From Hygrocybe punicea (Eukaryota > Basidiomycota > Agaricomycetes > Agaricales > Hygrophoraceae), in contig OY744468.1 in NCBI GenBank assembly GCA_963556145.1, positions 6,076,001-6,140,000 on the forward strand: a stretch of 64,000 bases of DNA, read 5' to 3'. The translations under genes were made by a program, and so were the position numbers. Positions 12,345 to 23,859 of the stretch are shown one piece after another; within the stretch, counting starts at the first letter, position 1, and every line of letters begins with the position of its first letter. The notes below the pieces were generated by a model. It searched no databases. It was not told where the DNA came from and saw only the letters and a program-made list of their open reading frames with translations.

Positions 12345-14895
12345 TAAGTAATTAGGATATGATAAAAGAATGAGGAAAGGGCCAGAAGGGGCAGGAAAGG
12401 CTATGGAGGGTGCAAGAGGGAGTCAGGGAGGTTTAGAGGGGCCAGGGAGGGCCAAAGTGCAGGGAAGGGCAGGGGCAGGCTCAGGTGGGCTCAGGGGGAG
12501 GCCATGCAAGGGTGTGAGAGACCAGGTAGTGTATTACATGGGTATGGGTAAACCTGCAGGTTTTGCCACAGGTATAGCCTCAGGTACAGGCACAGGCACA
12601 GATTCTTGGACCCACCAGCTCTTTTTGAAGCCCTGGATCATCCACAAATGTCAAGTATTGAGCTAGATACGCTTAAAATACTTTATTCTTGTATTTTAAG
12701 CATATCCAGGGCTTAAAATGACAGGTGAACCTGCAGGTATTGTACCAACAGGTGCAGGTATGGGTACAGCTAAAAATACCTGGGGGTTGTTACCCATGCA
12801 ATACACTAAGGACAGAGGGGTTGTGAGAGGTTCAGGGGGTTGGATGGCACAGGGAAGCACTGGTGCTGCAGTTCTGGTGCCTCTTTGTTACCCTCATTGC
12901 CATCACCTTGAAAGCACATTTGATGTGTTCTGTATTCATGAGGTAATCTTGAGCGGTATCTGGGGGGAGGTGAGAGATCTATGTTGAAGAAAAATAAAAT
13001 GTACCTGGGTTGGAGTGCAGGCACACCACACCTCCAACCCTTTTTGCCATTGTACTGTAACTGTTGTTGGTGTGGTCACCATTGCAGTCATTGTGGTTGT
13101 GGTTGTGGGTTTGGTTGTGGTCATGGCAGTTGCAATCATCACCCTCAATGCCTGTTTGGTTTGGTTTGCACTGCTTTCTTGTTGGTGGTTGTGACCTGTT
13201 ACCATCATCATAAGGGTGTGGTGTGGCAGTGGGTGGCCAGTTGGTGACCCTGACTTGCACCTGTGGAACCCGTTATGTAATTATGTGATGGCGAGTGTCA
13301 GTGTAGACCTGGATAGGAATCTACAGTAAGGGTGACCAGCTAGAAAGTGATCTGAGGAGTCTTAGGTCTTGTATAGGTTGTCGTAATTAATCCAACCAAG
13401 ATCTGGGGGCTCTGGAACAGAGGGGAAGTGTAGGGGGAAGATGAAGAGGAATATGGGAGATACAACGAGGGTAGATCTGAAGTGTGGTAATAAGCTATAT
13501 TTTGTAGTGTAAAAGTACAACTTTTATACTACTGGAGAGAATCCTGTGCTGTATACTATAAGCAAAGGAAGTAACTGATAGCGGTGAAGTGGGGGAGGTA
13601 GATAGGAGAAGAGACCTATGTACTGAGAGATGGGAAATGAAGATATGTGATGTACAAGTATATATGTACTGATTCTAAGTCATTAGGAACATCACATCAT
13701 GGGTAGGAACGATTTCAGAGGTGGAATCCAGAGTGGAATCGGTGGAAAGGAGTGGAATAAATGATATTGGAGTGGAAGTGGATGGGAACGATGTGGGACA
13801 TGAAGAGGATATGAGTCCAGACAGTCCAGAGCCTCTACATCATGAAAGGGTGGGGAGACACCAATGTGTTGGCAACCTGCAGGTGACCCACACACCACCC
13901 CATACCTATGTACACCCATTGCACCCAACCCCTCACTGACCTGCAGGTGGAAACCTGCAGGTCATTCAGGTGTCAGCATACCCATGATAGTCCTTGTGGG
14001 GGAGGGTGCAAGGGGTATGGGAGTGCATGGGAAGGGTGTGTGTGAGGACACAAGGCATAGAGAAGGGAAGGGCAGAGTAGTGGAGTTGCAAACAATCTGT
14101 GGGGAGCTCATTAGTTACTGAGGCTGCAAAAACAGGTGTGAAAGGTAAACTTGCAGCTTGCACTTTCATAATACTTCTCATAAATAATGAATGGTCCTGT
14201 CCATCATGAACAACAGCTGACTTGAGGGGTGGGGGAAGTATAGCTGTAAAGTGTATGAGCAAGGCATACATTCCAGGAAAGAAGTGCAGGAGGTGTTGGA
14301 AAGCATAATGTACAAGTAGTGGAGGTTGAAATTGGTGAGAAAGTGGCATAGGACAATGAAATCCCAGACTGTCAAATTGTCAAATGTGGAACACACTGTG
14401 ATGTGACTTGTTGTCCTCTTCAAGTGGTTCTCCTCACTCTTGAAAATACTCTCCTCATTATCATCACATTGTGTGATGCGGATGTGTAAGGCAAACAGTG
14501 GAGGGATATGTAACAGTGAGTAATGTGTGCATAATAGTATTTGCTGACAAACATCCTGCACCACTCCAGTCACCCATCCCAACTCACCTGAGCCCACCTC
14601 CTGCTCTTCCCTACACTCTGGCCTCCTCCAGGTCCTCCCTGTCCTCCCCTGAGCCCTCTAAACCTCCCCAAGTTCTCTCACACTCTCCTGCACCTTTCAC
14701 ACCCTAACCAAGTCCTTCTTAACTCCCTCTTACACCTTCCTGCCCCTTACAACCCTTTCTTAGCCATTCCTGTGCCTTCTGGCCCTTTCCCCATTCTTTC
14801 ATCATATCCCGATTACTGAAAAGTAGCACATCCATAAACTTATGTGCCAATGCAGTTAAACTATTCACAATGCTCTTGAGAATTTCACCATGTAT

Positions 14896-15124
14896 TAGTG
14901 TTGCCACGGTCCGGTCTTTTTTTGGACCGTTGCAAGACCGTGGCTGGACCGTTGGCAAAATAAAATAGATAAAATTCTGGAAATATTCAAGCAACTGCTC
15001 TGCTATGTTGACTATATACCAGAATATTTCTGAGATTTCTGATAATTTATTTGAATTTTAATCTGCAATGGTCCAGCCATGGTCTTGCAACGGTCCCAAA
15101 AAAGACCGGACCGTGGCAACACTA
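14896..15124. mobile_element. MITE in the right arm, hAT-like
   Basis: A 229-bp element begins TAGTGTTGCCACGGTCCGG and ends with the inverse. It has the exact 8-bp target duplication ccatgtat at 14888-14895 and 15125-15132. The left arm of the host element shows the empty site. Subterminal GGTCC/GGACC motifs repeat. It shares the TAGTGTTG terminus with the larger elements at 19620 and 42152. Confidence 0.88.
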
Positions 15125-15299
15125 CCATGTATACTAGAATCATGACCTTGCAACTACAAAAAGAGACTTGTGAATATAGTAATAGACATTATGTACATTG
15201 ATAAAGAAAAAGTACACGGGGTCCTTACACTATCACCTTCGGCTATCACACATTGTGTCACGGTTTTTGAGCAGGTCAGTCCCGGTTTCCATACTACTC

Positions 15300-16410
15300 G
15301 GGGTTCCACTCGGGGTGTTATATATCGTCAAAAGTAAATTTGAATCTTGTGGAGCGCATCAGCAAAACCTCAGACTGGCTCCGCTAGCAGCCCTACTAGG
15401 TGTAAGTGTGTCAGATTGTGTACAGCCTGGATGGCCACTACTGTATCAAATCTTGGTGAAAAGACCCCATCATAACCCACATCTTAGAAGGAAAGGTCTT
15501 CCAAGCGAGCATCCAAGCGTGCCATATCCCAAGGGTCTTCATCACTGTCTCCTCAGCCCATCATTTACGGTTGTCACCCATTGAGTGAGAGAAAAGATGA
15601 ATAGCAGTGTGTGAGTCGATCCACTGCCTGTTTCAAGATGACTATTGATTCCTAAATACTTTTACATATCTATAACTTCTATCAAAATATTATTCAAGAA
15701 TTTACAACATATTTCACAAAGGTAGGCAGGGTGGCTAGATGGCTGTTTTTGATGTGTGCTAGTTATACAATAATTTTAATAATTTTAAGTCATCGTCCAA
15801 CATTGCCATCGACCAACTGCCACCAACCAACGGCGGGAGCGTCAATAGTGATAACAATGAATCGAACGCCCCGAATAATGTATGATTTCAAGTTTTACTT
15901 TGTTTATTTTCAACTAGTACTAGTAGGAAACCCAGCAGTCGCTCTAATAGGCTACTCAGCGGCATTGCCGCGGTCAACATCCGAGGGGCAGACGCAATAC
16001 TGGACGGAGAAGAATTAGTTGGTCCGCCATATATTCTCGTCCACTAGTCGAGTGGCCATGGTGGGTCGGCACCTGGTTCCATGATGGCTAAACCGGGGAA
16101 CCTCTCTATTGCCACCGTGCGGGCCTTAGTCAGGCAGGCATAGTTAAATTACTCATGTTACAGATCTAAACAACATCGGATACCACAGCTGTGCACCTGT
16201 CAAGCGTGTCAAGCTGGAACTGGTGAGATTTCACAACGACCATCACGGTGGATATAAAACTTACTTCAACGTCACCGATCCAAGCCTCTTGGAGTTGAAA
16301 CCTGCAGGCGCTGTTGCATCATGATGCTGGAAACGGAGATGGAGAATCTGTCACATAAGCAGATATTGTCATGGTGAAGGCCATGCGTGGGTGAACCTCG
16401 AATCGAGTGG
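15300..16410. other. Intergenic, nothing recognised
   Basis: Short frames of no known family. The last few hundred bases are presumably the promoter region of the repeat-exon gene at 16550. Confidence 0.35.
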
Positions 16411-16418
16411 TATAAATA
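16411..16418 (+). promoter_or_regulatory. TATA box (TATAAATA)
   Basis: A canonical TATAAATA lies 132 bases before the ATG of the secreted repeat protein. The following ~100 bases would be leader. Confidence 0.6.
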
Positions 16419-16549
16419 CTGGTGCTGACCCACCAGCATTCCTTAGCTGCGCTCACCCCTACACATTCGACGGTGCTGGTTACCCTAGAACTTTACGACA
16501 ACCAACTTTCTTTGCAAACAACTTTTTCATTTCTCCCCAAATATTCAAC

Positions 16550-18080
16550 ATGGTCAAGTCTTCCTCCGCCCTTCTTTTGGTAATCGCGGCCCTCGCTGCT
16601 GCCGCTCCTTCTCTTGCTATCTCTGTCGATAGATCCATTGATCGTCGCGAGGATGGCCTGTCCCTTCGTGAACTCGACGACTTCGAGTGCGTGATTCGGT
16701 TCTATAACTTCCTTAGCAAAAGTGTTCTGACCACGGTTTGCACTTCCCCAGACTGTATGTTCGTCAGGATGCAGGTGCCCCAGAGGCTGCCGCCCCTGCA
16801 GAGGAGGCGGCGCCTCCAGCATCTCCAGCTGAACCGGCAAGCCCTTCTCCCCTCGGCGGCCACAAGCGCAAGCACAAGCACGGCAAGAAAGGGCGCAAGC
16901 ACAGGAACAGGCACAGCAGGAGGCCCCGTGACCTCGACGAAGTTGAGGAGTGCGTAAATTCATCCATAGCCTACATTGTGTTCTGACAATAGTGACACGT
17001 CCACAGACTGTTTGCTCGTCAGGATGCAGGTGCTCCAGAAGCTGCAGCCCCTGCCGCCGCCCCCGCAGAAGCGGCACCGCCAGCTTCTCCGGCTGAACCA
17101 GCAAGCCCTTCTCCCCTTGGCGGCCACAAGCACAAGCACAAGCACGGCAAGAAGCACGGGCGCAAGCACAGGCACAGCAGGAGGCCCCGTGACCTCGACG
17201 AAGTTGAGGAGTGCGTAAATTCATCCATAGCCTACATTGTGTTCTGACAATAATGACACGTCCACAGACTGTTTGCTCGTCAGGATGCAGGTGCTCCAGA
17301 AGCTGCAGCCCCTGCCGCCGCCCCTGCAGAAGCGGCACCGCCAGCTTCTCCGGCTGAACCAGCAAGCCCTTCTCCCCTTGGCGGCCACAAGCACAAGCAC
17401 AAGCACGGCAAGAAGCACGGGCGCAAGCACAGGCACAGCAGGAGGCCCCGTGACCTCGACGAAGTTGAGGAGTGCGTAAATTCATCCCTAGCCTACATTG
17501 TGTGCTGACAATAGTGACACGTCCATAGACTGTTTGCTCGTCAGGATGCAGGTGCTCCAGAAGCCGCAGCCCCTGCTGAAGCGGCACCGCCAGCTCCTCC
17601 GGCTGAACCAGCAAGCCCTTCTCCCCTCGGCGGCCACAAACACAAGCACAAGCACGGCAAGAAGCACGGACGCAAGCACAGGCACAGCAGGAGGCCCCGT
17701 GACCTCGACGAAGTTGAGGAGTGCGTAAATTCATCCATAGCCTACATTGTGTTCTGACAATAATGACACGTCCACAGACTGTTTGCTCGTCAGGATGCAG
17801 GTGCCCCAGAGGCTGCAGCCCCTGCCGCCGCCCCTGCAGAAGCGGCACCGCCAGCTTCTCCGGCTGAACCATCAAGCCCTTCTCCCCTCGGCGGCCACAA
17901 GCACAAGCACAAGCACGGCAAGAAGCACGGACGCAAGCACAGGCACAGCAGGAGACCCCGTGACCTCGAAAACGACCTTGTCGCCCGCTTTGGCTGGTAA
18001 GCTAGATAATTGTCATCTGTGGACTGGCAAACAACTCATTCGTTTTTGATTCCAGGGAGGCATTGGAGGATCTCGAGTAA
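16550..18080 (+). CDS. Secreted His/Lys-rich protein of five tandem duplicated exons (392 aa)
   Basis: Exon 1 (16550-16686) encodes a clear signal peptide (MVKSSSALLLVIAALAAAAP...). Five near-identical exons follow: 16752-16949, 17007-17210, 17268-17471, 17529-17720 and 17778-17996. Each starts after an AG with LFARQDAGAPEAAAP, runs through an Ala/Pro/Glu stretch, and ends in GGHKHKHKHGKKHGRKHRH, SRRPRD and LDEVEE. Introns between them are also near-identical (57 nt, donor gtgcgt), so the duplicated unit is exon plus intron, 249-261 bp. All these exons begin and end in phase 2, so copy number can change without frameshift. The last copy diverges to ENDLVARFGW and splices to a 25-nt final exon. 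His/Lys clusters could bind metals or anionic surfaces. Dibasic RR sites recall Kex2-processed repeat proteins, but Pro follows RR in most copies. No known family. Confidence 0.82.
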
Positions 18081-19611
18081 ATTTTGTGATGTTGGGTGCG
18101 GTATTAGTGAATCCACCTACGAGTTTTGAAATGGTATATTTGGAAAGATACTCTTGCGTGAACATAAAGCTGCTCAGTGGTGCCGGACAGGTACTATTAT
18201 GGTAGGGGTAATGAAAATTGAATGTGTAATGAAAATTGTCTGGATCAATGTGTTCCACATCTCCATATCCCTCACAAAAATTGGGAGACATAAAGGTATG
18301 ATACAATAGAGACCTTGTCAACTTTAATGCCTGAAATGTTGACAGAGTGAAGCTGGGGAGATGAAAAGGTGCACATCTTGAGTGTGTGTACATTCTAACA
18401 TGGCCCAGATCCCAGAGATCTGGTACAGATACAACAGTTTTCAAACCTCACATATACTATGAACTCTTTAACCATTCTCAAATCCAACTTATATTGAATG
18501 ATATTGCATGTGAGAGCTTCATAGGAGGGAAATTCGAGCAACAAGGCCATCCCAGCGTGACATTGCCCTCTTTCAAGCCCCGCACTCTCTGTGACACTCC
18601 GTGACTTTTTTTTTTCATTACACATACACACGCAAAATCTGAGTTGTGTTCGCAGTCTGTGCCCGATGGCTGATTCCTTCACTCTAAAAATCCAAAAAAT
18701 TCAGGGCATGTAGTTAAGAGGCCATTTTATGTGTGTACAAGTTTTTAGAGGTAGGTAATGCGTGGATCAAGCACAATAAAAGTCAGAGTAAAAGATTTTC
18801 ATTACTACTAGACAAATAGTACACATCGTAAAATATGAGTGCAGAGCCGCAAATGGGTGGTGCCTAGGGCATGTGTCAGCGAGCTTACTACATACTCTCC
18901 TAACCCTCATGACTATTCCACCAGAGTATTCTGGCTCATCACTGAGCGACATCATTTAATAGGCGGGCTCAAAATGACCTGGAGGATTTGCTGGAGGAAT
19001 CTCGGCTAATGGTCCAGCAGGCTCGTGACAGCCATCAGCCACGCGCAGATAACTCCAACATAACAATATATTGATATTTAATTTTACCTTACACTAGGTG
19101 CAAAAAGGCCTTTGGGACAAAACAAAACCCCAAATTTGGGCCGTGTGAAATAGATATCTAAATACATTACTGAAGATCATATTTCTCCACACCTTTTAAG
19201 AATTAGAAATAACAATCAAAAGGTCATATGTAGATTCAAAAAAAATCCAAATGTTTCATATCTTGTGAAGAATCTGGAATCATAAAGCAAATCTCAATTT
19301 CTCAAACACTCACATTTGGGATTTGGTATCATATTCAGGAAACTCCAAATCTGAATTTTGAAGCTTTCCAGATATCTAATGCATTTGAGTCTTTCAAGTC
19401 TCTCAAAGTCAATAAAATATTTGAAATTTGAATTTGAATTCATAAATTTTGAAAGGCAATCTCGCATTTAGTATTTGTAGAGTCCCAAATACATTAACCA
19501 GTAGTTGCCCAGTACTTGACTGGTATTTGACTAGTACTGGTCCAGTAGTTGACCAAGACAAAGTCAGTCAAAATAAATGAGGTGATTACTTGAGCCACAG
19601 GATTGCCTGTG
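18081..19611. other. Long intergenic, A-T rich, no gene
   Basis: No coding frame of interest. 19,490-19,550 holds short direct and inverted copies of a CAGTA(C)TTGACTGGT-like motif. The last bases (gagccacaggattgcct) are the left part of the ~75-bp minisatellite that resumes at 23135. Confidence 0.4.
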
Positions 19612-20440
19612 AATTGTCTAGTGATGCTGAAGTTTGGTTCGGAACCGATCTGAACTCGGTTTGAACCGTGAACTGAACCGGAAGTTCAGTTCTGGTTCAG
19701 CCCTTTGGCTGAACCGAACCGCTGGTTCGGTTTGCGGTTCTGGCACTGACATGCGGTTCAAACCGCAAACCGTAATGTATAGTTACCTACGTAGATACTC
19801 ATTTAGATACTGAAATTTTCACATTTTTTTCTATGCAGTCGCGTGAACTTAGGTCATGTGACCTTAAACATACTCGCGCGACACCCCAATTTCGACTCAA
19901 CACTAACGTTACTCAACAACCACGGTAAGTAATGGCTTCATATTATATTTTACTGACATTTTCTTACATAGAACAGCTCCCTGTGGCCCACCTTTACCGC
20001 ATAAATAAGGTGCCCACGGTCAACTCCACCCAACAACCTCCCTCGCATTCCAACATGAGTCAGAGTGAATCGATGGCAGCAGCGGCAGCAGCAGCAACGG
20101 CAGTGGCAACACCACAAATGCCACCACCCTGACAATGGCCAAATGGCCCCAAGTGACAGCAACTGCAACAGCAGCAGCAGCAACCTGTTAATTGTTATGT
20201 TTTTCAACTCCGCAACTCCAATTCCAACTCCATTACCCACCATGACGATTCCACTTTATCACACCTTCCTTTTTTGTTTCCTTTTACCTTTTGTCTTCTT
20301 TCAGACATTGTTGTTTCTTCTTGTCCTTGTTCTCTTTTCTTCTAGAACAATCCAGACTGACCATGGACACATCCCCACGTTACCTTGCTGTACCCTAATA
20401 GTCTCCTTGCCGATGGACATCATTGCTATTGTCTTTTCCC

Positions 20441-20902
20441 TAGGGATGACCAAGGGTTGACATATGTGATAGGGTGAGATTTTCCAAGGGTTTTGAAGGG
20501 TTTGTTCTTGAATCATTCTATTGCAGATAGTGATAGAAACTTGGTGGGAATTTCAAAGAGTTATATATTTTCTAGTTTCTCTCCAAAATTTAGGTCAGAT
20601 TTCTTCAGTAGTTATTGTGCAGTTCCATTTTTAAAAAGGAGTGTTTTTCAAAAACCATAGGGGTTGAAAAACGCGGACCCCTATGGTTTTTGAAAAACAC
20701 TCCTTTTTAAAAATGGAACTGCACAATAACTACTGAAGAAATCTGACCTAAATTTTGGAGAGAAACTAGAAAATATATAACTCTTTGAAATTCCCACCAA
20801 GTTTCTATCACTATCTGCAATAGATAATGATTCAAGAACAAACCCTTCAAAACCCTTGGAAAATCTCACCCTATCACATATGTCAACCCTTGGTCATCCC
20901 TA
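20441..20902. mobile_element. Foldback MITE, near-perfect 462-bp palindrome
   Basis: The element begins TAGGGATGACCAAGGG and ends with the exact inverse, flanked by cttttccc on both sides (20433-20440, 20903-20910). The two arms of about 220 bp are complementary almost base for base (I see one 2-nt indel), around a short loop near 20665-20676. The duplicated segment at 24,100 lacks it, which gives the empty site. The 8-bp duplication and TAGGG termini fit a hAT-type element. Confidence 0.9.
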
Positions 20903-20957
20903 CTTTTCCCTCGCCCTGACATATTGTTGACTTCATCCCACGACAAACCGATTTACA

Positions 20958-21128
20958 ATGGCTGTACTCCCAACACAGCTAATTACCGTAATCATCATTG
21001 GCAGCATCGCCATCACCTTCCTCATCGGTTTTTACCTTGTTATGATCTATCTTTGGCATCGGTACCAAAACCCTTCTGCCATTGATACATCCGACTTCCA
21101 CCTTGACAATATCTCACCACGTAATTGA
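20958..21128 (+). CDS. Small single-pass membrane protein frame, copy A (56 aa)
   Basis: MAVLPTQLITVIIIGSIAIT and onward: an N-terminal hydrophobic helix of about 25 residues, then a basic/polar tail ending in NISPRN. The same frame with the same ends is present in copy B (24166-24336) with about ten amino-acid differences. Both lie in repeat DNA. Differences are not biased to silent sites by eye, so coding status is doubtful. Confidence 0.3.
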   Translation: MAVLPTQLITVIIIGSIAITFLIGFYLVMIYLWHRYQNPSAIDTSDFHLDNISPRN

Positions 21129-22264
21129 CAATTGCCATACCTGGATATATGGTTTCCACTTTCGTATTCCGTGCCTACCATTATCCTCCCTGATTATCCG
21201 ACGACATTCCTCACCTGCACGCATGCCCTGAACAATCCCCGATCACAAGACATTTCACTGTTCTCTCTAATCCGACCATTGCCGAAGCACATTCTTTTGG
21301 ACTTCGACCACAGACCATATGACTTTCCAAACAGTGAACCAACCCCTATCGCATATTGTTCACACGACATCGCTTCATTGCAGTACCCAACATCTTATTC
21401 CCACAGCTTGTCACTTGTGCCATGACTTGAAACCTGGACCCACATTCATTTATCCTTTTCCATCCATAACCTTGATACCTCCCACATTCGTTTACAACAA
21501 TACCCTTTCTTGGAAGAATACCGACATCAGGTGGACCGCATTGTTCCACAGACAGGACAAGACATTGCTCCTCGATACGTCATCGACACAGACATCATCA
21601 TCCGGTCCAGCTTATGCTGTTCACATGTCTGACCTCGACTATCCCACCATCCTAGTTGGTTTTCCCTCCATACATTCCTTTGTTTTCCTTTATACCGACC
21701 TTGTCGCTATGTTCCCGCTACCTCAAGACACTCTCATCACCAATCCTACACTGGATGATACCCATCTTCAACCTGACCGTGCAATGCACTTGCCAGACTG
21801 CGCACTTGCCTGTTACAGCAAGTGTAGACCCCGAATAGGCAATTCTGCACATCACATGATCCGATGACAAATCATCCGAGTCATCCGGACCTCTTCTATC
21901 CTCAATGATAGCCGGGCCTCCAGTTGGATCGTGAGAACATCAACATGAGGATGCCTCATGTCTGTCTCATGGTGAACACATGGTATAGTTGGACATGTTG
22001 TACCTTCATGGTTGCATTTCTATTTATCTCCCCTCAAGACCAGTCACTATATATACTGTTCTTGTTGTTGGTCCAGAGTTTTTCTTCTTTCTTTTGTTTA
22101 CATTCAGTCTGGTTGTTGGGGCAGACTCATCTTGTTTTGGGTAACCCCCACGGCTCGCAATGACATTAGACCTTGACCCCCCCTCTTAGCAGTGTTGTCT
22201 TAGCTGTAAGCAACAATGAAAGCTGCTCTTCTCTCCTCTGGAAACCGCCTCCCAGTTAAGTTGA

Positions 22265-22480
22265 TTGTTGCCGGAGCCTGCTGCAGAAGCGATCCGTAAC
22301 ACAACCGCAACCGCAACCGCAACCGCAGCAGCAGCAGCAACAGCAACACCGGCAGCAGCAGCAGAGCAACACCGGCAGCAGCAGCCACCTGCCATGTCAA
22401 ACACGGATGATCGCGACCATTGTCACCTCCACCACCACTTACAACACCAACACCAACACAACGACAACGACAACGACAAC
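22265..22480. repeat. CAG/AAC-type microsatellite block
   Basis: Runs of (aaccgc)n, (agc)n and (aacgac)n give poly-Gln/Ala/Thr frames in several phases. A similar but shorter CAG block is at 20,068-20,185. They lie inside the hAT-like element and are not supported as coding. Confidence 0.7.
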
Positions 22481-22594
22481 AATGGGGAGTTGAAGGCTGG
22501 GAGGGTGGTGCGCCCACCTACTGGCCCAGGTACATCCCCCAAATCCAGTCCCAATGACATCGGCTAATGAGGGGAATGGACGAGGTGACGATGA

Positions 22595-22970
22595 AGACCC
22601 ACCTCATGAACATGCCCTAGCTGTGTCAATTGACGCGCAGACGCCCGTAGGAAGTCCCCAGCCCCATCCAACCTCGCGAAAACAGACAGAGCATGTCAAT
22701 TGACATGCCCTGTTCTCTGCGAGGTCATCAGCACATGCAGACGCCCATGGAAAGTCCCCGGCCCCATCCAACCTCGTGAAAACAGACGGAGCGTGTCAAT
22801 TGACATGTCCCCATTCTTCGCAAGGTAGGTAGCACGCGTGGACGCCCATGGGAAGTGCCTGGCCCCAACCCAACCTCGCAAAAACAGACAGAGCGCCCCC
22901 CCATCTACCTCGTGAGGGTGACAGCCGCGTCAATTGACACGCGTCTGGCCCGTGCGAGGTATTTGGAGGT
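22595..22970. repeat. Subterminal ~100-bp tandem repeats with TCAATTGA palindromes
   Basis: Three to four diverged units contain ACCTCG...AAACAGAC, then a palindrome tGTCAATTGACa (near 22626, 22695, 22796 and 22930), then GCGAGGT and a CAGACGCCC...CCCC segment. The same palindrome flanked by CCTCGCAAACAG and GCGAGGT occurs at 45,132 near the right end of the other hAT-like element. These are candidate transposase-binding sites (inference). Confidence 0.65.
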
Positions 22971-23134
22971 TGGTTCGGGGTTCGAACTGTGTTTGAAAGC
23001 AGACCGAACGCCGTGAAACCGTTCGACACAGTTCCGGTTCCGGTTTGGCATTTGGCCGAACCAAACCAATGGTTCCGGTTCTGGTTTTTCAAAAATAGCG
23101 AAAAACCAGACCAAACTGAACTTTGGCAACACTA

Positions 23135-23858
23135 GAATTGCCTGGATTTCTGTGGAATTGCTGCAATTCTTTGTGGGATAGTGATCCTGAGACACAGGAT
23201 TGGACGCGAATGGCTTGGATCTGTGTGGGATTGCTGCAAATCTTTGTTGTAGTAAACGTGGCCTTTGTAGGTGCCAATGATGTTTTGGCAAGTCCTTTGT
23301 CTATGGGGTCAGAACCCAAACTTAACTTGTTTGTATGTATATACAGGGAACACTATATACGTACTATATAATATGTATAAAGGGACTGTACTGAAGAAAT
23401 GGTGAAGTATGAAAGGAAAGGAATGTGAGGAGAGGGAATAAGAATGGAAGAGAGGGAGGAATAGAAAGGAGAGTAGGAGAATGGGGGATATAAAGGAAAG
23501 TATGAGAATCAGGGTCAACCGAGATATCAATCTCTACATCATCCAATACTAAGCCTCAACTGAGCCACTGGATTGCATGTGTATGGCCTGGATTTCTGTG
23601 GAATTGCTGTGAATGTTCTTGGGATAGTGATCCTGATTGAGTGGATTGCATGTAAATGGCCTGGATTTGTGTGGAATTGCTGCGATTCATTGTGGGATAC
23701 AGATCCTGAGTCACAGGATTGCATGTGCATTGCCTGGATTTGTGTGGAATTGCCGCCATTCATTTTGGGATACAGATCCTGATTCACAGCACTGCATGTG
23801 CATCGCCTGGATTTGTATGGAATTGCTGCGATACATCTTGGGATACAGATCCTGAGTC
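23135..23858. repeat. ~75-bp minisatellite (diverged, interrupted)
   Basis: Units read roughly CACAGGATTGCATGTGCATT, then GCCTGGATTTGTGTGGAATTG, then CTGCGATTCATTGTGGGAT and ACAGATCCTGAGT. One to two units occupy 23135-23240 and four occupy 23560-23858. The part between is A/G-rich non-repeat DNA with a potential TATA-rich patch. Confidence 0.7.
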
Positions 23859-23859
23859 A

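Larger units (their letters stand above)
11887..15293. mobile_element. Non-autonomous DNA transposon with long terminal inverted repeats
   Basis: The two ends are inverted copies: the left starts TATGGCAACCGAGACTGACC and the right ends with its near-exact complement at 15293. Matching continues inward for some 400 bp per arm once two later MITE insertions are removed; it is still traceable at about 12505 on the left and 14575 on the right. Both ends are flanked by CTACTC (11881-11886 and 15294-15299), a probable 6-bp target duplication inside a small tandem repeat (actcggggttc). The interior is G- or C-rich simple sequence with no transposase. Long arms suggest a Mutator-like or foldback element, but the duplication length does not settle the superfamily. 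Confidence 0.75.
19620..23134. mobile_element. Non-autonomous hAT-like element, 3.5 kb
   Basis: The left end is TAGTGATGCTGAAGTTTGG and the right end is the inverse of TAGTGTTGCCAAAGTTCAG. It is flanked by gaattgtc (19612-19619) and gaattgcc (23135-23142), an 8-bp duplication with one mismatch. Both ends carry about 150 bp dense in GGTTC/GAACC motifs. The interior has no transposase; it holds (CAG)n-type repeats, a 1.3 kb segment also found at 23860, a foldback MITE and a subterminal palindrome array. It is inserted in a ~75-bp minisatellite, whose sequence runs on across the empty site. Confidence 0.78.

Noticed and set aside
12936..13260. Cys/His-rich and Thr/His-rich frames
   Set aside because: Translation of GT-rich simple sequence within the long-TIR element; overlapping frames on both strands.
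16493..17875. 460-codon open frame on the minus strand
   Set aside because: It is antisense to the repeat gene. Openness follows from the tandem GC-rich exons, and it has no signal of its own.
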